Assembly: GCA_015183035.1 (NCBI GenBank)
Contig: JACZZP010000011.1
Span: 930,001 to 994,000, forward strand
DNA length: 64,000 nt
Direction: 5' to 3'
From: Meloidogyne chitwoodi
Taxonomy: Eukaryota; Nematoda; Chromadorea; Rhabditida; Meloidogynidae
The notes under the pieces are model-generated. The model saw only the letters and a program-made list of their open reading frames with translations, made no database searches and was not told the origin of the DNA. Below, in pieces: positions 48,901-61,328 of this stretch; position 1 is the first letter of the stretch, and each line of letters begins with the position of its first letter. A program made the position numbers and the translations under genes.

Positions 48901-51211
48901 AGTACTTGGATTTTGTCCAAAAGATATGAAAGCTGATATTGTTTGAATTTATTATAATTAATATAATATTATATTTTAATTTAGTGTGTTCATATGAGCA
49001 GAAAAGTATTTAATGAACATATTTGTTTTAAATTAATGTCTGATGGTTGTAAGAGGGCATTTGCTACTAATATGGAGACTATACATGCAGCACCTGGTTT
49101 TTTAATTTAAATAATATTTTTAATAAATTTATAAAATAATATTTTAGGTGATCTTCTCTATCATACAGGTGAATCTGTTGATGCTCTTTGGTTTGTAGTT
49201 CAAGGATCTTTAGAAGTTAAACAGGTAAATAATGTATAATATTATTATTTTTTACCTGTTTAATTAAAAAAGGATGATGAAGTAGTTGCTATTTTGGGTA
49301 AAGGAGATGTTTTTGGAGATGAATTTTGGAAACATAATAGAACTGGACAATCATCATGTATGGTTCAGGCACTAACATATTCTGATTTGGTTTATTTTTA
49401 AATTTATTATTTAATTTAAATGGTGTTATATTTATTATTTTATATATTTTTAAAGCATTTCATCAAAAGAGAACCATTACTTCAGTAAGTTTAAATTTTT
49501 TCTATAATTTATTAAAATATAAATTAATTAATTTATTAAAATTATTTTTTTTACAGAGTTTTAAGCTTTTACAAACCTTTTGCCAATTCTTTAGCTCGCA
49601 ATCTTGTTCTCACTTATAATTTAACTAATAGAGTAATTAATTAATATTTATTATAATAATATTAAATAATTTAATTTTTTATTAGATAAAGTTTCGTAAA
49701 GTGTTAGATGTTAAAAGAGAACATGAATTAGAAGAAAGACGAAAAATAGAAAAATTAGAAATAGCAACAGATCATCCAATTCGTAAATTACTTCAAAGAA
49801 TGCAGGAAAGACATGCTGGTATATTATTATTATTTTTAATTTTTAAAATTAAAAATACTTTTTTCTTCTTTTATTAAAAAAGCTCGTATAGCATCAACTC
49901 GTGCTGAAGAAGAAATTCATTTAGTTCAAAATGAATTAAATACAATAATGGAAAATAGAAATTCAATAGATGGAAATTATGATTGTAGTAGTGAAAGAAT
50001 AGTTGATATGAATGGAATTTTAAATAAATTAAGTAAATTAGAGAGAATGTTGGAAATGTTAATGCAAAGACAATTAGAAGAAGGTTAATTAATTAATTTT
50101 ATAAATATTTATATTATTATAATTAGCTTTTAATCTTTCAGTTAATTTTTTAGAAATTATATTTTAATTTAACCTTATTAAAAAATCATTTTTTAGAAAT
50201 AATAATTTTATTTCTTTTTTATTTAAAAGAATTTTAATAGTAAAATAATTGCCTAAATATAATATGTATTTACATAAATTAATAGATAAATTAAGAAAAG
50301 AATAAATTAAAAAATTATTAATAAATAAATGGAAAAAAAACATTTTTAAACTCAGATTTTTATAAATATTTTTTTAGATTTCCACTCTCCAATTGGAATG
50401 CAAAAATCTTCATCAGATTATCATTCTATTAACACCCAAATTCCTTCAAATGCCTTAATTCCTTCTATAAATGAACGAAATATTCCTTCAAAATATTCTT
50501 ATACTTCTCCTGGAGAAAAAAATTCAAATACAAAATTATATCGCTCAACACTTAGAAATGCCTCAAAATTAAATAAAACTTTAGCTTCTCGTGATCGTTC
50601 TTTATCTATGGAAAAAGGTGGAGGTGATCATGAAGAGACACAAAAATTAAAATTTAATATATCTCAAACAAAATTTAATATTAGTAATATACCTCAAGGT
50701 AAATAAATTAATTAAATTATATTTATATTTTTTAATATTTAAAAATTAATTTGGAATTTTTCTCGAACAAGAATAAAAAGTTTGAGAAGAAAAATTAATA
50801 ATAATTTTATTTAATAATTTTTAAAATAAAACTAGTCACAAATTAAATTAAAAAAAAAAATAAATATTTAAATTATAAATAGTTCCACCTTTACAACTTA
50901 ATGATGAATCAATACAATCTTCTTTTCTTTTGGCTAATAATAAAAATCAAAATCAACGTCAATTATTTTTTAAACAATCAAATAAACAATTACCTTCATT
51001 AGAACGTTGTCCATGTTGTAATAATAATAATTCTCCTTCTTCTTCTTCTTTTGAAAAACAATATTTATTAAATTATAATAATGTTCCTAAAATTCATATT
51101 GAAAAAGGATTAGAAGAAAATGAAAGTTTAACAATAGAAAGTGATGGAGAATTAATTCCAGAAACAAGTGATTCAACACAAAGTAAACCTCCACCAATTA
51201 GAAGAAGATAA
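45999..51211 (+). CDS. egl-2: EAG-type voltage-gated potassium channel
   Basis: Tetrameric K+ channel subunit of the KCNH/EAG family; the C. elegans EAG ortholog is egl-2, acting in muscle and sensory neurons. The N-terminus [18 protein letters not shown] and following exons form the PAS cap and PAS domain ([34 protein letters not shown]). Then come S1 ([12 protein letters not shown]), S2-S3 ([39 protein letters not shown]), an S4 fragment ([20 protein letters not shown]), S5 and the pore helix plus filter [13 protein letters not shown]. The C-linker and cyclic-nucleotide-binding homology domain ([31 protein letters not shown]) follow. A tetramerising coiled coil ([20 protein letters not shown]) and a Ser/Asn-rich tail end at RRR-TAA. 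More than 20 short exons. Ends 51211. Orthology is by motif order, not by tree. Confidence 0.92.
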
Positions 51212-51426
51212 TATAAGTAAATATTTATAAATATTTAAATTAAAAAAAACAGTCAAACCTCTTTTTTAATTTATTTTTTATTAATAAATGTATATATTTA
51301 AAATTAATTTTTTAAGACATTAAAATAATTTTTTTGAAAATAATTGAATCTTTTACTAAAATAAATTTAGAAAAAAATTATTTGTTTATTGTTAGCTAAT
51401 TTTGCGGGTATTTTGTATATTCCGGT

Positions 51427-51647
51427 CAGGGATGGGCAAAAGCGGAAAATAAAATACGAAAGACGAAATTTACGAAACCTAAATAAAAAAGAAAGAGGAA
51501 ATACGAAATAAAAAAGGCTCAACGAAAATAACGAACATACAAAACTACCCAATAAATTAAAAATTTTTTTAAAAATTTTTAATTCCAAAAAATTTCTTAT
51601 TTCGTCCAAAAATATGAAAGACGAAATACGAAAGTTGCCTATCTCTG
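51427..51647. mobile_element. degenerate hAT-like MITE (221 bp)
   Basis: The left end CAGGGATGGGCAAAAGC and inverted right end GTTGCCTATCTCTG match as CAGRGATRGGCAA, a hAT-type terminus. The interior is GA/CGAAA-rich (AATACGAAAGACGAAA). The expected 8-bp duplication is not recognisable (ATTCCGGT versus GTAAATAA), so it is old or rearranged. Confidence 0.6.
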
Positions 51648-51765
51648 GTAAATAAATATTTAAACTTTTCGGTATTTTTAAACATAAAAGAAAAATATTA
51701 TATTTATTTTATAAAAATATTAATTAATTAATTATTTAAATATTTAATAAAATTAAATAATATTA

Positions 51766-54340
51766 TTATATTTGTTTATGTTTTTTAATTTTATTTTGTT
51801 CTTCAAAATTAATTAGACCAGAATTTATTCCAAAAGATTCTCCAATACTAATACTTTTATTTTGTTGAACTGTTTCTTTTTCTTTAATTAAATGTTTATT
51901 ATTTTTAATTGTTTCTTCATTTGGTATTAATTTTTGTTTTTCTTTTAAATATATTAAATATTTATTTAATTTATTATTTTCTTTACGTTCATTTTTTATT
52001 TTATTAATTGTTTCTTGTAAAGAACAAATAATTTGTTTAAATATATTTTGTTTATTATTAATTTCCTCATTTGAAATATTTTGTTCACATGCATATATAT
52101 TTTTTAGATTAAAATTTGTTTGAAATCCTTAATAAAAATTATTAAATTTATATTAAATTAATTAAATAAAAATTAATTTTATTTAAAAAAATTCAAAAAT
52201 ATTATTTTACCTTGATTTTCTTCATAATTTAAATTTTCTAATCCAAATAAATTATTTGTACTTCCTCTTGATGGTATTAAATTATTATAATTTAAATTAT
52301 TATAAGAGGGAATTTGTATATTATTATTTGTAATTAAATTATTTTCATAATTTATTGGAATTTGATTTTTATAATTCTGAGGGTTTGAAATTATATTGGA
52401 AGTATTATTATTATAATTAATTATTGAATCTGAATTAGTTTTACTTAAATTTTCAAAATTTGTTTTTTCTGAAGAAAATTGTTGATTTAATGATGAAAAT
52501 GTATTATTTGTTTGATTAGAAGGAGTTATTTGATTATAATTTTGAATAAAATTTAATTTATTATAATTTTGTAAAGTTGGTTCTATTGAATAGTTAGAAG
52601 ATTCTTGAAATGAATTTTGTCTATTAAAATAATTTTGTTGATTTTGTATTTGATTAGCAATAATATTTAAATCATTATTAGAATGAAAAGGAGAAGAAGA
52701 AGAAGATTGGAATGATTGGACTCTAATAAATTTATTATTTTGTTCAATTGGATTTATAAAATAATTAGATGAAGAAGAAGGTATTTGATTATATTCTTTA
52801 TTATTATTATTATTTTTTATTAAATTATTATTTTTTAATTGTGAAGAAGAAGAAGAAGAAGGAGAAGAAAAAGGAGAATATAATAATAATGATTTTGTTT
52901 TTTCAGATTCTTGACTTTTTGTATTATTTGAATTTGTTGGAATATTATTATAATTTTGTTGACCTATTAAATCTTCTTTTAATGATTTTGTAATATTTAA
53001 TACATCATTCCAATTATTATTATTATTTTCTTTTATTATTTTTTGTTTATTATTTAATTTAGTATTATTAATTATTTCTAAATTTTGTTGATTTGAAGAA
53101 TATAATTTTAATAATTCTTCTTCTAAAATTAATTTACAAGTAATATCATTAATATTAATTAAATAAATATTAATTTTATTATCTTCATTATATGCTTCTT
53201 CACATTTAAAATTAATATTCTTAAATAAAAAATAATAATATTTAATAAATATTTTTAATAATTATTGATAATTTTAAATTATTATTTATTTTAATATTAA
53301 TTTAAAATTCTTTAATAATAATAATAAAGTTTAATTTATTTAATTCATTAATTTATTTAATTTATTATTTAATTTTAAAATAATTATTACCTTTTTATTT
53401 CCTTCTAATAATTCATAAGAAAATACATATTCATCATTTTGACATAACCAAACTTTATCTTCATAACTTTCATAAAATTTATTATTATTTTGTTCATTTT
53501 GTGGTTTAAATTCTAATATTTTTATTTTATTTTTACATTCAATTTTCATTTCTTTTGGAATTTTATTTCCCCCAAATTTATTAACAATAAATTTTATTAC
53601 CCTTTTTGGATTTAAAAATTCAATTTCTTTTTGTTCAGTATAATCTTCTACTTTATATGTTGAATTAGTATTTATTGTTATTATTTTATTTAAACCATAA
53701 ATTGGTAAACTTTTAATTAAAATCTAAATAATTTAATTATTTTAATAAAAATAATTAAATTATTAAATATTATCTAATTTATTTTTTAATTTTATTTTTA
53801 AGAGAATTAACCTTAATTTAAATATTTTAATGAAATATAGTCTGAATTTTATAGTTTTTACAATATAATAGGGACTATAAAAAATATTATTTTAATAAAT
53901 ATTAATTAATATATAATTTATTTTATTAGGTAAAAGATTTATTATATAAATGTTATTTATAATTTTTAATTAAATTATTTTAATTAAATTATATTTACCT
54001 CATTATTATTAATTAAAACATTTAATTTTATTATTTCTTCAAAAAATTCATCACAATAATTATTTTCTTCATTCTTTTGTTTTTTATTAAAATTAAAAAT
54101 AAAAAAATCATATAAAATTGTTTTTCCAATTTCTGTTTGTTTTATTCCATTTTTACAATTTTTTGTTAATTTTAATAAAAATCTTTCACCCGGTGGTTTT
54201 GAAGCTATTAAATTATAATAATTATATTCTTTATTTTCTCTCCAATTTATTTTAATTATTATTTTTCCAGAAGAATTGGCAAAAATTTGAGGAAATTGAA
54301 ATATTAAAAATAATAAAATAATAATTAATAAATAAAACAT
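51766..54340 (-). CDS. predicted secreted Asn/Ser/Gln-rich orphan protein C
   Basis: ATG 54340 opens a strong signal peptide (MFYLLIIILLFLIFQFPQIF, cleavage near FANSSG). Exon 1 continues with KIIIKINWRENKEYNYYNL and two Cys; exon 2 (about 53725-53390) is beta-like with FIVNKFGGNKIPKEMK. Exon 3 (about 53220-52212) begins with a Cys-containing part and becomes a long low-complexity region of Asn, Ser, Gln, Tyr and Pro (SPFSSPSSSSSSQLKNNN, NYNNNTSNIISNPQNYKNQ). The last exon (about 52130-51766) returns to helical Lys/Glu-rich sequence and ends KKHKQI-TAA. All joins keep frame. About 690 residues. Family not recognised. Secreted, disordered proteins of this type are common among nematode surface and gland products, but that role is inference. 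Confidence 0.65.
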
Positions 54341-56140
54341 TTTAATTACTTATTTATTTTTTAATTTATCTAAAAAAATATAATAATAATAATATTACTT
54401 TATTTATTTAAATATATTTTTTTTAATTATTTCAGAATAAATATTTTGAGAAAATTTTTAAATTAAAAAAAATAATAATTTTCTTTTAAAGATTCAAAAT
54501 TTTCACAAAAATAATAAAAAGAAATATTTTTAATTAAAATAAATTATTTTATCGTTAAATTGAGTGCTTTTATAATTGACCTTTTCTTACATAATTTTGA
54601 AATTTAATCGCCAAGTCGGTAATATTTTATTTACTTTCCCATAATTAATTTATTTATTTTGTCTGTTAAATTAAATTAATTTTTAAAATTTCATCAGAAA
54701 TTAAAACATTTATTTTAAAAATATTTTCACGTGAAACTTTAATGAGAAAAAAATAAAAATAAAACAAAGTCCATCTTTAGTACTTTTTACATAATTTTTA
54801 TTATTATAATATTTATTTATTTAATAAATAATATATATATTATAATTATTATACATGACTAATATTTATATTTAATTTCATCATAAATAAAAATTAAAAA
54901 AAAATCTTTTAATTAATAAAAAATATTTTAAAATATAAGTATTTCAGACATAAGTAGTTAATATTTTTATATATTTTTAATTATATTAAGAATATAGAAA
55001 AACTCAGGACAGATTATTATGTCCCGGATGTATCATGTAATTTAGAATGAAAAATGGATACGTTGAACTTTTCCTCAACCTCCTCAGTGTGTACATTCAT
55101 CTACCTATTTTCTCTAATAAACATACCCCTCTAACAGACTGACCCCTCCATTAAACCGACCCCCTAGAGAGTAGTTGAAACCGACATTCTGTCTATTAGA
55201 GGAAATAGGTAAATGCTAAATATATTCATTCATTTAACAACTTCCCCACATATTAACATATCTTTATAACCATGAAACATAATCTCCTCCAATCTGTACT
55301 TCTCCACATCAATACTAAATAAATTAATAGATTATTTCATTAAATTGAGAGAGAATAAGCCTTCTAATAATTTAAAATAATAATATTTATTTATTATTTT
55401 TAGTAACAGCTAATCAACAATTGCTTTCTGATTTTTTAAAAAATGCTAATAAAATTAGAATTTATTTTCTGATTAGAAATTTTTATAAAAAATAAATACT
55501 TTAGAATTTTTTTTACAAATATTTAATTTAATAATATTTTTGTAATAAATTTACTTTAAAATTAAAAAAAATTTTAAATTAAATTTTTTTATTATTCATA
55601 GAGGAATTATTTTTTGATTCCTAATATGTGATTAAAAAATAAAAAATATTTTTGTTTTTAATTTAAAAAAAATCTTTTGTTTTTTTAATAAATAAAATTA
55701 AAATAACAACAATTTATTAAAAAAAAATATTTTTTCAAATTAATATTCAAAACCTTTTATTTTTTTGTACTCAAAATTTACCTTTATTTTAGTAGCAAAT
55801 TGTAAATATTTTCGATTTAAATTAACAAAATTATAGTATAAATAGTTGGGAATTTATTTTAATAAACCTTCAAATATTTTTAAATATTCTATTAATTTTA
55901 ATATTCCTTTTATTAATTTCCAATATATTAAAAACATTCTTTTTTATTTAATAAGATTAATTTGACTAAAGCTATATCTAACTTTAGATTTTTAAATTTT
56001 CTAAAAAATAATCTTAAAATTATATTTATTAATTTTATCTTTTCTTAATTAAAATTACTTTAAAATTAATATTTTATTTTATTAAATGATAATTGATAAT
56101 AAATTAATTTTAGAAAATATTAAAAAAATAAATTAAAAAA
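54341..56140. other. gene-free AT-rich intergenic region with a short inverted repeat
   Basis: Between divergent genes. The only structure is a less AT-rich patch at about 55010-55300 containing an inverted pair TACCTATTTTCTCTAATA (55102-55119) / TATTAGAGGAAATAGGTA (55194-55211), 17 of 18 matching, possibly a MITE remnant. Confidence 0.45.
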
Positions 56141-56335
56141 ATGCAATCTAAAATTGTAATTCTTCTTTTCTTCATTGGAATGTTAGCTATGGCTAATTGT
56201 GATGGTAGTAATCCTCCTAATTTTTGTCCTCTTTATTGTTGCATAAAAGTTAAAGGATTCTTATTTGCCAAAATTTGTCCAATTTTAAATATTAAAGCAT
56301 TAATTGTTGATTTGGATGTTTATTGTAAATGCTAA
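56141..56335 (+). CDS. small Cys-rich secreted peptide (64 aa)
   Basis: Single-exon gene. MQSKIVILLFFIGMLAMANC is a textbook signal peptide with likely cleavage after ANC or near DGS. The mature part of about 44 residues has six Cys arranged C-x3-CC-x11-C-x14-C-x-C (FCPLYCC, AKICPI, VYCKC), enough for three disulfides, with a hydrophobic middle. An AT-rich leader with AAAAAA precedes the ATG and no intron is needed. No known family is recognised. In plant-parasitic nematodes such peptides are often effector candidates, but neither gland expression nor target is shown by sequence. It stands alone in a large gene-free interval. Confidence 0.65.
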   Translation: MQSKIVILLFFIGMLAMANCDGSNPPNFCPLYCCIKVKGFLFAKICPILNIKALIVDLDVYCKC

Positions 56336-58823
56336 GTAATTAATTAATTAATTAATATTAAATGTTTTATTATTTTATTTAGATAATGTTAACAACTTAG
56401 AGATGAATAATAGGAACGAAATATTATTGAAAAGTAGTAATAAATATAAAATACATAAATTATATATATTTAATTATTGAATAAACGTTTATTCTTTTTT
56501 TTTTAATTATTATATCTAAAAAAGTTTGTGCATTTTTATTTTTAAATTAAATTTTTTGATGAAAAATTTAAAAGAAAAATCTCTAAATTATTACAAGACC
56601 TTTTTGAAACAGTAAATACAGCTTATGCAAATGAAGAGGGTTACCTATACTGAAGCTTTTTTGGTATTTTATTTTTTTTTAATTTGTGAAATGATTATTT
56701 TATTTATTTAGGGTAAAATATATATTTTCATTAAACTAAGGCCTTAGAATAAATTCTAAAAAAAAATTTTTATATATTTATGTTTATTATTCGTTAGATT
56801 TTATTTTCGGGATTTTCTTTTTTTTTATTTAAGAGTTATTTTTTATCTATTTTTAGTTATATTTAAATGTTCTAAATTAAATAAAACTTAAGGTTATAAC
56901 CAATAATAATAATTAATATTATTTTATATAAAATAAACTTTTAAAAATAAATTAAATAATTAAATTAATTTATTTATTTTTTATTCCAATTAAATTAATT
57001 TAAAAAAACAATTTTTATTTAAATAAAATCAAAAAAGTTTAAAAAAAAATATTTTTATTGTTTAAATTTTTTATTGCGTGGTTAAAATTAAAAATGGATA
57101 CTTTTTTTTTTTTTAAATTATTTAAAAAATTTTTATTTTCTATTTCTCACGAATTATTTTTTAATTCTTTTTTTTTATTTTAATTTTTATTTAAACTACA
57201 AATTTTTTACTACGATTAAAAAAATTTTTAATAATTAATTTTAAAATAAAAAATATTAAAAAAGGTAATTTTTATTATTTTTTATTATTTATTATTTTTA
57301 AAAATTAATAATAAAAAATAATAATTTTTATTAATAAAGAATATAAACTCCAAATTTAAATAATAATAATTGTCTTTAAAAAAGAACACATCTAGTTGAG
57401 TTAAATAAAACTAAAAATAAGTTAATGTTTAAGTTCTGAGTTTAGTTAAGATATCTGAAAATCAAAAAACATATCAACTTAAAATATTTAAAAATTAAAT
57501 AATTAAAAATTGTTTTTCTTTAATTTTTAATTATATAATAGTAAATTCCCATACAATTTTTATATTTTTTTTAAGTTAACTTTTTTTATTTAAATAAAAA
57601 TATTCTAAAATTGTATTCCGGAAATTAAAATAAAAAATAAAATGTACTTTAATATTTTTTTAATTTTTAAAAAATTGTTTAAATACTGAAATATTTAATT
57701 AAAAACAATAACCTTTAAAATATACTTATAAAATATGCCAATAATATTTATTTATTTATTTTTGTATTTATTAAATAAATAAAGTAAAGGTAAAGTGTTT
57801 TTTGAAAAAAAACAATTTTTAAAAATAAATTAAAAAAGTAATTAAATTAAATATATTAATTACGCTTTGAAATTTAAAAATTATTGCCTTCTGAACTTTA
57901 ATATAAAAATTAATTAATTAAAATGATTCCAGAAAATCAGAAATAAAAATATTTGGTAATTCCCAACTTTTAAAAATTACTTTTATTTTTGTTTATTTAT
58001 TTAAATAAATAAATATATTTATCCAAAATATATATTTTCTAAAAAATCTTTTTAATATTTAATTAATAAATTAATTTCATAATTTAAAAAATATAAAACA
58101 TTTTTTATTTGTCTATTTAACTTTAATGTAACCTTTTTTTTAATTTTATTACATTAATTTTAAATAAATTGGATTAAATAAATTAATTTTTTTAATATGA
58201 TTGCATGCTGAATTTTACAATTTAATATAATATATTGTGAATTAAATAATAATTACTTTTTATATTTTAAAATATTTTTTATTTAAACTTTAAATAATTA
58301 CTTTTTATTTTAAAGATACCTTTTCATTTTTTTTAATTTTCAAAAAATTAAATTAGTATAATAATTTAAAGATTAAACTTGTTAAATTTATTTTATTTAT
58401 ATAAATTGGCCAATCCTTAATTATTTTAATAATTTTGGAAATAAAATTTTAAATAAATTATTTCAATAATTATAAATAAATAAATATATTTAAATTACTT
58501 AAAAAGAACAATTTAATTTTTAGAAAAATTAAATTGTTATTATTTAATTTTAATATTAATTTAATTTTCACTTTCTCTAAAAAATTATTTAAAATTAAAC
58601 TAAAATATAAGAAAATTTTAGCATTTTTTTGTAAATAATAATAGGAAATTTAAAGAGATTTAATTAAATAAATTTAGAAAATTAAACGCCTACATTATAA
58701 TTTAATTATTTTTAATAATTTTGTAAAAAATAAATGAAAAGTAAAAAACTATATAAAATAAAATTTAAATTTTTAAATATTTATTTGTTAAAAATTTAGC
58801 TAAAATTTAAAAAAAATAAAAAA
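56336..58823. other. gene-free AT-rich intergenic region
   Basis: 2.5 kb of extreme A/T sequence. One short coding-like frame (56546-56654, containing SKLLQDLFETVNTAYANEEG) has no start or convincing splice partner. Nothing else seen. Confidence 0.4.
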
Positions 58824-60049
58824 ATGGTATTTACGCTTAATGAAATTGCATTTACAATAAATACGCTTGTTGATCAGATTGGTATTCCTTTTTTTATTAT
58901 GCTTGCTTATGTAACTATTAAATTCAAGTAAAAATTAAAATATAATTAATTTATTTTTAAATTAATTAAATAAAATAAATAATTATTTAATTTAAAATAA
59001 TAAATTAAATAAATAGAACACTCAATGGGACCTGTCATCGATTAATTGGAATTTATGCAGTTTGTTGTGTACTTGCTAAAGTTCAAATAATTCCAACTTG
59101 GCTAGTTATGATAACAAATATTCAAATACCTTTATGGTTATGTGCTTTAACTGATACATTACCAATAGCTGGTTCTTTTAATATTTATTCTTTAATGGTT
59201 ATGATTGCTATTGATAGAATTTTTAGCATGTTTTTTCCAATTTGGTTAGTTTATATTATTTTAATAAATTAATAATATATTTTAGGTATTCTGTAAGAGG
59301 AGATTCTTTTCATTTACCTTTAATGTATGGTATTTCAAGTATTTTTCCTTTAGCTTTTATTACAACTGTAATTATTACAACAATACAAGGTCCAGCACGG
59401 TAAAATAATTTTTATTTTATTTTATTTTATTTTTTAATTTTAAATAAATTTAAGATTAAATTATTGTTATTTGACTGATTTAATTACCTTACAAGGTGAA
59501 AGAAATTTTCATGGTGCTTGTTTGGTATTTAATTGGATAACTTTAGCTTGTTATATTATAATGATTGTTAAAGTACTTTGGGATCGTAAAAAAGGACTTA
59601 GTTAGTTTTAATATTTTTAAAATAATTAATTATTATTTTACTAATTTTAGTAAATGCTGGAAGAATGGCTTTATTTAGATCATTATTTATAATTATGGGA
59701 ATTCAAATATTTGGATGGATGTTTTCATTAACTGCTTATAATTTAGTAGATAATGGACTTTTTAGTAATTTAAGTAGTGATGCACAGATTTTGATAAATT
59801 TATCAATTAATTGTATTAGTTCATTAAGTTCAACATGTGAAGTTCCTGCACTTTTTCTTTCAAGGTATTTTTAAAATTATTTAATAATTATTTTCTTTTT
59901 TTTAAAGTTCTGAACATAAAAAAGCTTTATTAAAAACATTTGGTTATGAGAAAAAAACAACTTCAGTAATGGTAATAAATAATCGTAATATTGTTGTATC
60001 AACACAATTAATGGCTTCAACTCAAGTAGCACCAATTCGTGTTGGATGA
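58824..60049 (+). CDS. Srsx-type serpentine chemoreceptor
   Basis: Seven-transmembrane receptor of the nematode Srsx class (rhodopsin-like). ATG 58824 starts TM1 (VDQIGIPFFIMLAYVTIKFK). The next exon has LNGTCHRLIGIYAVCCVLAK and the TM3 end MVMIAIDRIFSMFFPIWY, the Srsx version of the DRY region. Further exons give SVRGDSFHLPLMYGISSIFP, QGERNFHGACLVFNWITLAC, GRMALFRSLFIIMGIQIFGW and a TM7-like SINCISSLSSTCEVPALFLS. The tail ends TQVAPIRVG-TGA. Seven exons joined at good GT/AG borders. No damage seen. Likely sensory; ligand unknown. Confidence 0.85.
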
Positions 60050-60727
60050 AAATTTAGAAAAAAGAAGAATTTTACAAAAAAATTTATTAAAAGATAAAAA
60101 ATTTATTTGTATTATTTAAATGTATAAATTTACTTAAAATTATAAAAATAGATTCTTTTAATTAAATTATATTTTAATTATTTAAATTAATTTTTCTTGA
60201 TTTATATAACTTGTATAGGGTTATTTTAATTATTTTGTGTTATTCCTTCTATAACATTCATTTGCATTGTTGTTGAAGCAATTTGATTAAAACGAAACTA
60301 AAATAATATACATATTTTTAAGATTTATTAAAATAATATTTAATAAAGTCCCAGACAATCATTTCCCAATATTTTGTTGTTTGGTGGATATTAGAAGTTA
60401 GTTAATTAACTTTTAATTGAGAGAAATATGAAGCCCTTCGCTACAAAAATTGTGTGGATTAGTTTGCCTTTCTATACTTTTAGATTAACGAATAAATTTT
60501 ACATTTTTAAATTAAAATATTTTTATTATTATACTTTTTGGGAACTTTTATTTTTAATTCAAAAAGCCTTGATTTTAAAATATAAAAAACAAACTATAAA
60601 AAGCATTTTAAAAACATCATTTTTAATTGTATTATTTAATAATAAATAAATAATTGGTTTTAATCCATGAGTAAAAAACCAACAAAACATTCAAATATAT
60701 ACAATATATTCATTTATATGAATAAAC

Positions 60728-61328
60728 CAGGGTTGGGATCGACAAAAATCAAAGTCAAAGTACAAAAAATCTTATTTAAAAGTACATAAGGTACAAAATT
60801 TTCCAAATGAAAGTACACCACAGATTTTATTTAAAAAAATTTTTATTTTTGCTCAAATCTATATTTCTCTCCTAAATGTATATCACTCAATAATTTTTTG
60901 TTTCCGCTCAGCATTTTGTGCATTTCTTTGCAAGTTATATCAAAATTTACAATCACAAGTAGCAATGCTTTGACAGTCTTAACTTCGAGTAAATTTCGGG
61001 ATGGATAAATTTTAAAAATTTTAGTGCCTTTTCAGCGCCGCAGGCGAAAATTTTTGAAATAAATTGAATCCTAGTTGCAAAAAATTCACCATATTTAGCG
61101 CCGCAGGCAAAAAATTATTGCAGAACTACGTTAAATAGTAGAGAAAATTGGAAATATTTACCTTTAGCCAGTAAATTTTTATCAATTTTGAATAAAAAAT
61201 TTTAATTTTTTATTCAAAATATCGATTTAAAAGTACGTACTTTGATTAAAGTACATTTTCAATTTCGAAAGTACGAGAGTCGATTTTAAAGTATTGTACT
61301 TTCATTTAAAGTACGAATCCCTACCCTG
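60728..61328. mobile_element. non-autonomous hAT element (601 bp) in the Srt gene
   Basis: Ends CAGGGTTGGGATCG and CGAATCCCTACCCTG are inverted repeats, flanked by a perfect 8-bp duplication GAATAAAC (60720-60727 and 61329-61336). Subterminal regions are rich in AAAGTAC/GTACTTT words. No transposase. Contains the shared module in inverted orientation (61031-61115). Confidence 0.9.
61031..61115 (-). repeat. shared GCCTGCGGCGC module, copy 3
   Basis: Read on the minus strand: TTTTTTGCCTGCGGCGCTAA, ATGGTGAATTTTTTGCAACT, then AAAATTTTCGCCTGCGGCGC. Both boundary words are intact, so this copy best shows the two direct repeats. Confidence 0.8.

Noticed and set aside
52769..52993. Plus-strand hydrophobic frame (Tyr/Leu-rich)
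   Set aside because: Antisense of the Asn/Ser/Gln-rich exon of orphan C; the hydrophobic look comes from complementing AAT/TTA codons.
56546..56654. Short coding-like frame (SKLLQDLFETVNTAYANEEG)
   Set aside because: No start codon, no clear acceptor and no partner exon; the composition alone is not enough.
60428..60649. Plus-strand 73-codon frame upstream of the hAT element
   Set aside because: Lys/Phe/Ile-rich chance frame in AT-rich intron sequence of the minus-strand Srt gene, with no family match or splice signals.
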